From assembly GCA_021796055.1 (NCBI GenBank), contig JAJYOS010000493.1, positions 1 through 5,471 of the forward strand: 5,471 nt of DNA. Direction: 5' to 3'. Position numbers and translations under genes: made by a program. Shown here piece after piece: positions 1-5,353 of the stretch. The stretch's first letter is position 1, and every line of letters begins with the position of its first letter. The notes under the pieces are model-generated. The model saw only the letters and a list, made by a program, of their open reading frames with translations. It had not been told where the DNA came from and searched no databases. Source of the stretch: Bacteroidota bacterium (GTDB lineage: Bacteria > Bacteroidota > Kryptoniia > Kryptoniales > JAKASW01).

Positions 1-641
1 ATCGTGTCGCCCGGGTGGCACAGTGATATCTTTCCGTCGGTCACGAGGATTGTTTGATGCGCGACCGTATGTCCGTCGGTAAGTCTGATAAAAATCCCCG
101 GGTACAGCTCGATCTCGCCGTTCAGAAGCTTGAGGCGGCCCTCTTTGAAAAGCGGGCCGTACTTCTCATTCCGATAACTCGCCCGGTCTTTTTCCGACGG
201 GTTGAGCGCCCACTCATACTGCTTCTTCTGTACGTAATATGTCGCATTGGGAAATGTCGGCTTGATAGAACCATCTTTGTCTTTGAATGTGGCGCCGCCG
301 ACATGATCGAAGTGAAGATGAGTCAGGATGACGTCAGTGATATCCTGGAAAGATAGCCCGACGCCGGCCAGGGATTTTGCGAGAGAATATTTTGAATGAT
401 CGATGCCGTAAATTTCCGAGAATTTCTGTTCCCATCCTTCACCGACTCCGGTGTCTACGATTATTCGCCGCTTCCCGCCTCTGATCAGCAGTGTTCTGGC
501 AGCCATCTCAATCCTGTTCCTGCCGTCGGGGGGATTCGACTTCTCCCATATCGGCTTCGGTACGACACCGAACATGGCTCCACCGTCGAGGTAGAACCGA
601 ACAGTTTCCAGTCCGGTAAGGGTGTAGTCTCCTATGCGCAT
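1..641 (-). CDS. Metallo-beta-lactamase-fold hydrolase, 3' end cut by the window edge
   Basis: At least 213 residues are visible and the reading frame stays open to base 1, so the C-terminus lies outside. The protein opens MRIGDYTLTG and carries the metal-binding signature THLHFDHVGG with His108, His110, Asp112 and His113. A GHT motif at 190-192 supplies the next His ligand, and a PGDT stretch at 210-213 probably holds the bridging Asp (Asp212). This is the dinuclear zinc hydrolase fold shared by lactonases, glyoxalase II-like enzymes and related hydrolases; the substrate cannot be told from what is visible. Two ATGs lie back to back at 644 and 641. The GGAG Shine-Dalgarno at 648-651 is 6 nt from the second and only 3 nt from the first, so I chose 641. 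No signal peptide is seen, so it is probably cytoplasmic. It has no operon partner in view. Confidence 0.9.
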   Translation of the reverse strand, partial: MRIGDYTLTGLETVRFYLDGGAMFGVVPKPIWEKSNPPDGRNRIEMAARTLLIRGGKRRIIVDTGVGEGWEQKFSEIYGIDHSKYSLAKSLAGVGLSFQDITDVILTHLHFDHVGGATFKDKDGSIKPTFPNATYYVQKKQYEWALNPSEKDRASYRNEKYGPLFKEGRLKLLNGEIELYPGIFIRLTDGHTVAHQTILVTDGKISLCHPGDT

Positions 642-822
642 CATTTGCTCCGTTTAGTCACACTTTAGAACAACTAATCCTGCCCGAAGAGTTCAAGCCC
701 ATTACTGCCTTAAGATAGCACACGAATGAAACGAATTTATATCTGATGAATACGAACCGGGCGAATAATTTTGCTTGAGCCGGCCGATTTGTGTCAGAAA
801 CAAAAGCCATTCGCAGTATTTC

Positions 823-858
823 CCGCCACGTCGCGGACACCGCGCCACGCGGTGCGGA
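823..858. repeat. Two tandem GC-rich hairpins (REP-like)
   Basis: The second hairpin is a perfect 7-bp stem, CACCGCG (838-844) with CGCGGTG (848-854), around a CCA loop. The first pairs CCGC (823-826) with GCGG (833-836). Both units share CGCCACG followed closely by GCGGA (824-837 and 843-858), so they look like two diverged copies of one short palindromic unit. Neither is followed by a T-run on either strand, so they are not simple terminators. They could be a small dispersed palindromic repeat or an mRNA-stabilising structure. That reading is an inference. Confidence 0.45.
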
Positions 859-924
859 ATCGGCATATCATATTCAATAATAAAGGGCAGGACACGTCTT
901 CATGTTTTCCGATGACGAAGCCGG

Positions 925-958
925 TTAAATAAAAGAGGCCGGGCGATCAACCCGGCCT
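925..958 (-). terminator. Rho-independent terminator of the ferredoxin gene
   Basis: On the minus strand an 8-bp stem (AGGCCGGG 958-951 side pairing with its complement at 936-943) closes a 7-nt loop and is followed directly by CTTTTATTT. The stem is GC-rich and perfect, and it sits about 45 nt after the ferredoxin stop codon. The opposite strand has no comparable T-run, so it acts for the minus-strand gene. Confidence 0.85.
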
Positions 959-1003
959 TCATGAAATCTTCCTTTGGTGTGCCTGATCGGAATTGCTTAC
1001 GGA

Positions 1004-1360
<357 letters not shown>

Positions 1361-1512
1361 TTAGTCGGTACCGGCGCGAGTTCGATGCGGGGAAGGATCG
1401 CCTGCGTTCTGCGATTTTAAACTGAAACTCCCCGAATAAAGTCAGAGACTTCAGTCGGAATCTCGTCTTCAACGGACCGGTATCGACTCCAGTCATCTCA
1501 GTAACACTGCCA

Positions 1513-1541
1513 ATTTTATCAAAATCAAAAGAACTCTTCAA
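1513..1541 (-). promoter_or_regulatory. Candidate sigma70-like promoter for the ferredoxin gene
   Basis: On the minus strand TTGAAG (1541-1536) and TAAAAT (1518-1513) are separated by exactly 17 nt, the optimum for a housekeeping promoter. They match the consensus at 4/6 and 5/6 positions. Transcription would start near 1506, leaving a leader of about 165 nt before the ferredoxin ATG. If the host is a true Bacteroidota, whose main sigma factor prefers a different -7/-33 pair, this match could be fortuitous. Confidence 0.4.
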
Positions 1542-1549
1542 TCTCGTAC

Positions 1550-1671
1550 GACACCAGTCTGTAAGTCAAGCTTGGTGCCGGAAGGAATTGTCTGCGCCGA
1601 AGCTTATGCAGACCGCAACAAGTTTTTGCGCTTTAATAAGATAGGCCCGCCGACAACCGACCCTTTGGTCG
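1550..1671. repeat. Cluster of four short stem-loops
   Basis: Four inverted pairs follow one another without overlap. They are GACACCA/TGGTGCC (1550-1556 with 1573-1579, one G-T pair), GTCTGC/GCAGAC (1590-1595 with 1608-1613), CGCAA/TTGCG (1614-1618 with 1626-1630) and CGACC/GGTCG (1658-1662 with 1667-1671). Each stem is only 5-7 bp, so individually they could be chance. The density is what stands out. It could be a small structured RNA or the core of a dispersed repeat; I do not recognise a known RNA family. Confidence 0.3.
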
Positions 1672-1880
1672 AGAAGATCCGTTTTCCCATGAGGCAAAAT
1701 GCCGGAGGCTCTCCACGAAAGGTTCACTCTTGACACACAAATACTAATCAAAGAATCGCCGGCTCCCCGTCCGCTTCTCCGTGGAGCATCTTCGGCATTG
1801 ACATGGGAAATATATCCGAAGTTGCAGATAAATTCAACCGCTCACATCGGACACGTCTTAGATCAGGTCCATACAAGAAA

Positions 1881-1975
1881 AACCTATTCCCGCGACGATA
1901 TTTCGCTCCTGCGGGGCGAATGTCTTTTTCGGTCCGCTATTCTGCTAGAAATATTCCATCCCTGACGGGACGAGG
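1881..1975 (-). repeat. Probable dispersed intergenic repeat with two hairpin cores
   Basis: Two palindromic cores occur about 60 bp apart. TTCGCTCC/GGGGCGAA (1902-1909 with 1913-1920) forms an 8-bp stem with a TGC loop and one G-T pair. TCCC/GGGA (1959-1962 with 1967-1970) closes a TGAC loop. Between and around them are AT-rich words such as CTAGAAATATTCC and CGATATTTCGC. From memory, combinations of a 'GTCCC...GGGAC' hairpin with an AAATATT word, beside a CGCTCC...GGGGCG hairpin, are common non-coding interspersed repeats in Bacteroidota and Ignavibacteria. I could not verify copies elsewhere in the genome. Only one copy is in this window. Confidence 0.5.
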
Positions 1976-2020
1976 CCTTCGATCCAGGAACAAAGCCATC
2001 ACCACTACTTACTATTCACA

Positions 2021-2034
2021 ACGTACTGCCTACT
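2021..2034 (-). repeat. Two-copy heptamer repeat at the decarboxylase stop codon
   Basis: On the minus strand CAGTAGG is followed at once by CAGTACG. The first copy supplies the last codon and the TAG stop of the decarboxylase gene. Further TAGT words follow downstream (about 2002-2016). It belongs to the set of different 7-8 bp tandem repeats found at the gene junctions of this cluster. Confidence 0.5.
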
Positions 2035-3037
2035 GCTTTATCCCCAGCTTTTCCCTGAAGTATCCGATTGTCTTCTTCAGCCCTTCGATCCTCGGCACCT
2101 TCGGTTCCCACCCGAGAATTTGTTTCGCCCTTGTTATGTCGGGCTGACGCACTTTCGGATCGTCTTCCGGCAAAGGCTTGAACGAAATCTTGCTCCTGCT
2201 CCCGGTCAGTTTGATTATTTCCTCGGCGAACTGGAGGATTGTGATCTCGTCGGGATTGCCTATGTTCAGAGGTTCCATGTGATTCGATCTCAGGAGACGC
2301 ACAATTCCGTCGACGAGATCGTCGACATAGCAAAAGCTTCGCGTCTGAGTACCGTCGCCGAATGCAGTCAGGTCTTCTCCCAGAAGTGCTTGTTTCATGA
2401 AGGCCGGGAGCACTCTCCCGTCGTCAAGGCGCATCCTGGGCCCGAACGTGTTGAAGATCCTGACTATTCTCGTGTCGAGGCCATGATACCGGCGATAAGC
2501 CATTGTCATGGCTTCAGAGAACCGCTTAGCTTCGTCGTAGACTCCGCGCACGCCGATGGGATTGACATTCCCCCAATACTCCTCGCGCTGAGGATGCATC
2601 AGAGGGTCGCCGTATACCTCGCTCGTCGATGCGAGGAGGAAGCGGGCGCCCTTTGCCTTGGCAAACCCGAGAGCTTTGTGTGTTCCGAGAGAGCCTACTT
2701 TCAGCGTCTGGATCGGAAGTTTAAGATAGTCTATCGGAGACGCGGGACTGGCGAAATGCAGGACCGCGTCGATCTTCCCCTCAACATAGATGAAATCGGT
2801 AACGTTGTACTGTATAAACTTGAATTTCGGATTCCCGAACAGGTGTGCAATGTTATCCGGACTTCCAGTGAGGAAATTGTCCATACACACGACTTCGTCC
2901 CCCTCCGCGATGAACCTGTCGCAGAGATGAGATCCGATGAAGCCGGCACCGCCGGTGATGAGAACCCTGGCGGGATGGGACTTGGAGACTTGGGGACGTT
3001 GGGACTCTGGGACTGGGGGAAGAAAGGAAGAACTCAT
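2030..3037 (-). CDS. uxs: UDP-glucuronate decarboxylase (UDP-xylose synthase)
   Basis: Converts UDP-glucuronate to UDP-xylose with tightly bound NAD+, in the cytoplasm. It is an extended short-chain dehydrogenase/reductase of 335 residues. The Rossmann motif GGAGFIG is at 29-35, the catalytic STSE at 137-140 (Thr138, Glu140), and the YDEAK catalytic pair is Tyr167/Lys171. The stretches [19 protein letters not shown] and [10 protein letters not shown] are typical of UXS rather than of dTDP-glucose dehydratases. The ATG at 3037 overlaps the TGA of the upstream four-helix gene by four bases (ATGA), implying translational coupling. A TTG at 3046 is possible but less likely. Family members usually begin just before the Rossmann motif. 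Here about 20 extra residues rich in Pro, Ser and Gln precede it, encoded by an 8-bp tandem repeat, and no later start codon is available. It pairs functionally with the upstream UDP-glucose dehydrogenase. Confidence 0.93.
   Translation of the reverse strand: MSSSFLPPVPESQRPQVSKSHPARVLITGGAGFIGSHLCDRFIAEGDEVVCMDNFLTGSPDNIAHLFGNPKFKFIQYNVTDFIYVEGKIDAVLHFASPASPIDYLKLPIQTLKVGSLGTHKALGFAKAKGARFLLASTSEVYGDPLMHPQREEYWGNVNPIGVRGVYDEAKRFSEAMTMAYRRYHGLDTRIVRIFNTFGPRMRLDDGRVLPAFMKQALLGEDLTAFGDGTQTRSFCYVDDLVDGIVRLLRSNHMEPLNIGNPDEITILQFAEEIIKLTGSRSKISFKPLPEDDPKVRQPDITRAKQILGWEPKVPRIEGLKKTIGYFREKLGIKQ
2977..3020 (+). repeat. 8-bp tandem repeat inside the 5' end of the decarboxylase gene
   Basis: Five consecutive units with an exact 8-nt period, consensus GGGACTTG on the plus strand, are followed by a partial sixth unit. 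Every full unit begins G(G/A)GAC. Because 8 is not a multiple of 3 the repeat cycles through all frames, yet it stays open and encodes residues 8-20 of the decarboxylase. Such repeats are normally intergenic, so the coding sequence seems to have been extended into one. Confidence 0.8.
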
Positions 3038-3405
3038 ACGGTCCAACTTTCAGGTTGATTCGACATGACTACCAATCTGCCGATTATTGCGTCATAGACA
3101 CCTATAGTCATACCAGCGATATCAGAATCAGTATAACTACATTTATATGCGAACTCCATCCAAGTCTGTGTCTCTGCCGCCTCGGCCTCCGCGTCATTGA
3201 GTTTCGAGACAAAAGCATTAGGATACCGTCTTCTTCTGAAAGCTTCAGCGATATTGGCACAGACCGATCTAGAGGATCTCCTAACTTGATCCGTCAAAGA
3301 ATATCTCTCCTCCTTAGGAAATGATTTCGATAATTCAAAAATCCCCATTGACGCACTGAACGCCTCCTTATAAACCTCAAGTTCCCGGTGTCTTCTAATC
3401 TTCAT
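3034..3405 (-). CDS. Four-helix-bundle protein, S23/IVS family
   Basis: A 123-residue protein of the family that includes ORFs of 23S rRNA intervening sequences and the Avd accessory protein of diversity-generating retroelements. What free-standing members do is not known. The family pattern is clear: ELEVYKEAF near the N-terminus, then [20 protein letters not shown], then [18 protein letters not shown], each predicted to lie in a long amphipathic helix. The ATG at 3405 has a GGGAGG Shine-Dalgarno 4 nt upstream; an in-frame upstream extension to 3435 would be low-complexity and is not used. It starts 45 nt after the dehydrogenase stop, and its TGA overlaps the decarboxylase ATG, so it is co-transcribed with two sugar-nucleotide enzymes. 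G-rich octamer tracts in opposite orientation lie at both ends, suggesting insertion as a cassette (inference). No reverse transcriptase or template repeat is nearby, so it is not an Avd here. Confidence 0.88.
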   Translation of the reverse strand: MKIRRHRELEVYKEAFSASMGIFELSKSFPKEERYSLTDQVRRSSRSVCANIAEAFRRRRYPNAFVSKLNDAEAEAAETQTWMEFAYKCSYTDSDIAGMTIGVYDAIIGRLVVMSNQPESWTV

Positions 3406-3412
3406 TTCGCCT

Positions 3413-3444
3413 CCCTCCCTTTCTCCTTGTCTCACAGTCTCCCC
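3413..3444 (-). repeat. Imperfect G-rich octamer tract between the dehydrogenase and four-helix genes
   Basis: On the minus strand four degenerate 8-nt units follow one another, the first two GGGGAGAC and TGTGAGAC, grading into the purine-rich Shine-Dalgarno of the four-helix gene. A 14-nt stretch here (3443-3430) matches 11 of 14 positions of a stretch in the tract at 2984-2997, but on the opposite strand. The pair therefore forms loose inverted repeats around the four-helix gene. Confidence 0.45.
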
Positions 3445-3450
3445 ATCCCC

Positions 3451-4752
3451 CTACTTCCTCCCTATTCCATAGTACTCAAATCCCACCGACCTTACCTTTT
3501 CCGGGTTATATATGTTCCTGCCGTCGAAGATCACATGTTCCTTCATGAGGCTTTTTATTTTCGCGTAGTCCGGCTCGCGGAATTCCTGCCACTCGGTGAC
3601 AAGTATCAGGGCATCTGCGTTTTTCAGCGTGGCATACTGATCCTTCGCGTAAGAGATTTTCTTTCCGAAGATCTTCTCGGCATTTTCCATCGCGACGGGG
3701 TCAAACGCCGAAATCTCGGCTCCGCTTCGAAGCAAGGTTTCGATAACGACGATCGACGGAGCCTCGCGCATGTCGTCCGTCTTCGGTTTGAACGAAAGTC
3801 CCCATACCGCAAACTTCCTACCTTTCAGGTTGACGCCGAAGCGTGCGGCAATCTTTTCCGGGATTACCCGCTTCTGCTCTTCGTTCACGGCGTTCACAGC
3901 CGAGACGATGGGTGTCTCTACGGATGCCTCTTCGCCGATCTTGATAAGCGCTTTCACGTCTTTGGGAAAGCAGCTCCCTCCCCAGCCGATGCCGGGGAAA
4001 AGAAATTTCGGACCGATGCGGTTGTCGTATCCGATCGCACTTCTCACCCTGTCAACGTCTGCGCCGAGTTTCTCGCAGAGCCGGGCCATCTCGTTCATGA
4101 AAGAGATCCTGGTGGCCAGAAAAGCGTTCGCGGCATATTTGACCATTTCGGCGCTCCGCGTATCCATGACGAGTATCGGCGCGCCCGTCCTGACGAACGG
4201 CTCGAACAGTTCGCGCAGAATATCCTCGGCTTTCCTGTCTTCGACGCCGATGACAACCCTGTCCGGGAACATGAAATCCTGTATTGCGTTGCCTTCCTTC
4301 AAAAACTCGGGGTTCGAGGCAACTACAAATTGCTCTCTCTCGTGCTTCCGGAATATCTCACGGAGCTTGTCTGCCGTCCCGACTGGAACAGTGCTCTTCG
4401 TTATTATCAATCTAGAACCATCGACAAGCTTCGCGATATCCTCGGCGACCTGCATTACATATTTCAGGTCGGCGCCGCCATCAGCACCAGGGGGCGTCGG
4501 GAGACAAAGAAAAATCGCTTCGGACTTGTGAACAGCCTCCTTCAGCGATGTGGTAACGGAAAGCCTTCCGGCTTCCAGGTTTTTCTCGAGCATCGCATCA
4601 AGGCCGGGTTCGTAGATCGGGGATTGACCTTTTTTAAGCTGCGCGATCTTCTTCGTGTCAACGTCCATGCAGATAACATTGTTTCCCGTCTCCGCAAGAC
4701 ATGTCCCGGTGACAAGTCCGACGTAACCCGTGCCGATAACTGAGATATTCAT
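3451..4752 (-). CDS. ugd: UDP-glucose 6-dehydrogenase
   Basis: Oxidises UDP-glucose to UDP-glucuronate using two NAD+, in the cytoplasm; the product is the substrate of the decarboxylase two genes downstream. The 433-residue length is normal for the bacterial enzyme. The NAD-binding motif GTGYVGL is at 7-13. STVPVGT is at 120-126 and NPEFLKEG at 147-154. In the central domain Lys205 and Asn209 are visible. The catalytic cysteine is Cys261 in GWGGSCFPKD, with Asp265 after it. The C-terminal UDP-binding domain begins around VWGLSFKPKTDD. All residues known to be essential in this family appear present. The ATG at 4752 begins directly with the Rossmann strand (MNISVIGTGYVG), so the start is firm although its Shine-Dalgarno is weak. 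A candidate promoter lies 80-110 nt upstream. It is the first complete enzyme gene of the ugd / four-helix / uxs set. Confidence 0.97.
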   Translation of the reverse strand: MNISVIGTGYVGLVTGTCLAETGNNVICMDVDTKKIAQLKKGQSPIYEPGLDAMLEKNLEAGRLSVTTSLKEAVHKSEAIFLCLPTPPGADGGADLKYVMQVAEDIAKLVDGSRLIITKSTVPVGTADKLREIFRKHEREQFVVASNPEFLKEGNAIQDFMFPDRVVIGVEDRKAEDILRELFEPFVRTGAPILVMDTRSAEMVKYAANAFLATRISFMNEMARLCEKLGADVDRVRSAIGYDNRIGPKFLFPGIGWGGSCFPKDVKALIKIGEEASVETPIVSAVNAVNEEQKRVIPEKIAARFGVNLKGRKFAVWGLSFKPKTDDMREAPSIVVIETLLRSGAEISAFDPVAMENAEKIFGKKISYAKDQYATLKNADALILVTEWQEFREPDYAKIKSLMKEHVIFDGRNIYNPEKVRSVGFEYYGIGRK

Positions 4753-4831
4753 CGTTTTTCTATGCCAAATTGTTTCAGTTCCGTGAAAAGGATTCTCTTA
4801 CCGCAGGTGAAAGCAGGCAAGGACTTGCGTT

Positions 4832-4861
4832 AATATAATTCCTACCCGTCGGCACATGCAA
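4832..4861 (-). promoter_or_regulatory. Candidate promoter of the ugd operon
   Basis: On the minus strand TATATT (4837-4832) matches the -10 consensus at 5/6. TTGCAT (4861-4856) is a weak -35 element 18 nt upstream. Transcription would begin near 4825, giving a leader of about 70 nt. A promoter is expected here, because a likely terminator ends the preceding four-helix gene at 4944-4963. Confidence 0.35.
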
Positions 4862-4890
4862 ACCTTTCGGCTTGGGCGAGGACAGATGCG

Positions 4891-4928
4891 GTCAAAGGTC
4901 AAAGACTGACGGCCGGACACCCGACAGA
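4891..4928 (+). repeat. Heptamer tandem repeat upstream of ugd
   Basis: GTCAAAG occurs twice in direct tandem (4891-4904). It is followed by three degenerate 7-nt units that keep a GAC-like core. It fills the space between the four-helix gene end and the candidate ugd promoter. It is unrelated in sequence to the octamer tracts further left, but similar in unit length and position. Confidence 0.5.
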
Positions 4929-4941
4929 CGATGAGGACTTC

Positions 4942-5292
4942 TCAAAAAGAGCCTCGTGCTCTTATTAGACCGGCGAGCATCGATGAGATTGACTCAGCTT
5001 CGCGAACAAACTCACCTCCCTGCTCCTTTCTGAGGCGATTAATTCGCACAGCAAGAAGGAGTTGAGTCCGCGACTCACCAGACGAGCCCTTCGCGATCTT
5101 AAGGGAACGAATAAACTCCCGATTAGAATTTCGTTCAAAACCTTCCGAAATGTTAGACGGAATCGACAACGCTGCCCGAGTTATCTGATCTTTGAAACCA
5201 AAATCGCTGCATTGCTTAAAAGACTTATAGATCCTCGCTGTCAATTCGAACGACCTCTGCCATACCTGCAAACCTTCGAACCGCTGCCCCGT
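4942..5292 (-). CDS. Four-helix-bundle protein, S23/IVS family, non-ATG start
   Basis: A second member of the four-helix-bundle family, about 116 residues. The family opening RFEGLQVWQRSFELTARIYK is intact, followed by FGFKDQITRAALSIPSNISE, then FIRSLKIAKGSSGESRTQL, and a final helix ISSMLAGLIR. It diverges strongly from the copy at 3034-3405 (SIPSNISEGFER against [12 protein letters not shown]), so the two are not a recent duplication. The start is the problem. An in-frame stop (TAA, 5313-5311) lies upstream and no ATG or GTG follows it. A strong GGAGG (5303-5299) sits 6 nt before an ACG at 5292, exactly where family members begin. The first conventional start, TTG at 5271, would cut into the conserved helix and has no spaced Shine-Dalgarno. 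The gene may use ACG weakly or be a recent start-codon mutant. It follows the aminotransferase after about 49 nt and is probably co-transcribed with it. Confidence 0.75.
   Translation of the reverse strand, partial: TGQRFEGLQVWQRSFELTARIYKSFKQCSDFGFKDQITRAALSIPSNISEGFERNSNREFIRSLKIAKGSSGESRTQLLLAVRINRLRKEQGGEFVREAESISSMLAGLIRARGSF
4944..4963 (-). terminator. Candidate rho-independent terminator overlapping the end of the four-helix gene
   Basis: On the minus strand a 6-bp stem AAGAGC/GCTCTT closes a 5-nt loop and runs into a TTTTT tract. The structure lies inside the last codons and ends at the TGA stop. The stem is short, so efficiency may be partial. It would separate the aminotransferase/four-helix transcript from the ugd operon. 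Confidence 0.4.
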
Positions 5293-5298
5293 GATTAC

Positions 5299-5303
5299 CC
5301 TCC
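5299..5303 (-). promoter_or_regulatory. Shine-Dalgarno GGAGG that points to an ACG start
   Basis: This is the only good ribosome-binding site near the start of the second four-helix gene. Six nucleotides downstream, in frame, is ACG (5292-5290) instead of ATG. An ATG at 5305 overlaps the site itself but is in another frame. Confidence 0.55.
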
Positions 5304-5332
5304 ATTCTCTTTACTCGTAACGGTTGACCACC

Positions 5333-5353
5333 TTTTACTTTTTACCTCTTTAC
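5333..5353 (+). repeat. TTTTAC heptamer repeat at the end of the aminotransferase gene
   Basis: TTTTACT is followed by TTTTACC, then an imperfect third copy ending TTTAC (5349-5353). A further TTTAC lies at 5310-5314. The repeat encodes the last codons of the aminotransferase (Val-Lys-Arg) and its TAA stop on the minus strand. Confidence 0.55.

Larger units (their letters stand above)
642..1003. other. Gene-poor spacer between hydrolase and ferredoxin
   Basis: About 360 bases without a credible gene. It holds the ferredoxin terminator near 936-958 and two tandem GC-rich hairpins at 823-858. A short AT-rich patch around 715-765 reads on the minus strand as two copies of ATTCG 9 nt apart. A 60-codon frame at 658-840 (minus, GTG start) has no ribosome-binding site and no recognisable motif, so I do not count it as a gene. 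The hydrolase promoter should lie here, but I see no convincing -35/-10 pair. Confidence 0.6.

Noticed and set aside
658..840. 60-codon minus-strand frame just upstream of the hydrolase
   Set aside because: GTG start without a Shine-Dalgarno, no recognisable pattern, and its 5' end falls in the tandem hairpins.
1730..1758. Plus-strand TTGACA at 1730 as a promoter
   Set aside because: No -10 element lies 16-18 nt downstream and no plus-strand gene follows.
1803..2147. 114-codon plus-strand open frame
   Set aside because: It runs through the repeat-like element and into the 3' end of uxs on the opposite strand, with no ribosome-binding site and no motif.
2977..3020. CRISPR-like repeat array
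   Set aside because: The 8-bp units are directly contiguous with no spacers and no cas genes are present; it is a simple tandem repeat.
2120..3058. 312-codon plus-strand open frame
   Set aside because: Antisense shadow of the decarboxylase gene, with no motif, ribosome-binding site or family resemblance.
3770..4531. 253-codon plus-strand open frame
   Set aside because: Another antisense frame over ugd; Ser/Leu-rich composition typical of a shadow frame.
3388..4743. 451-codon plus-strand open frame
   Set aside because: It lies antisense to nearly the whole UDP-glucose dehydrogenase gene, has no recognisable domain, and its openness is explained by codon bias of the real gene on the other strand.
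3034..5292. Diversity-generating retroelement suggested by Avd-like four-helix proteins
   Set aside because: No reverse transcriptase, template repeat or variable repeat is present in the window, and the four-helix family occurs widely without retroelements.
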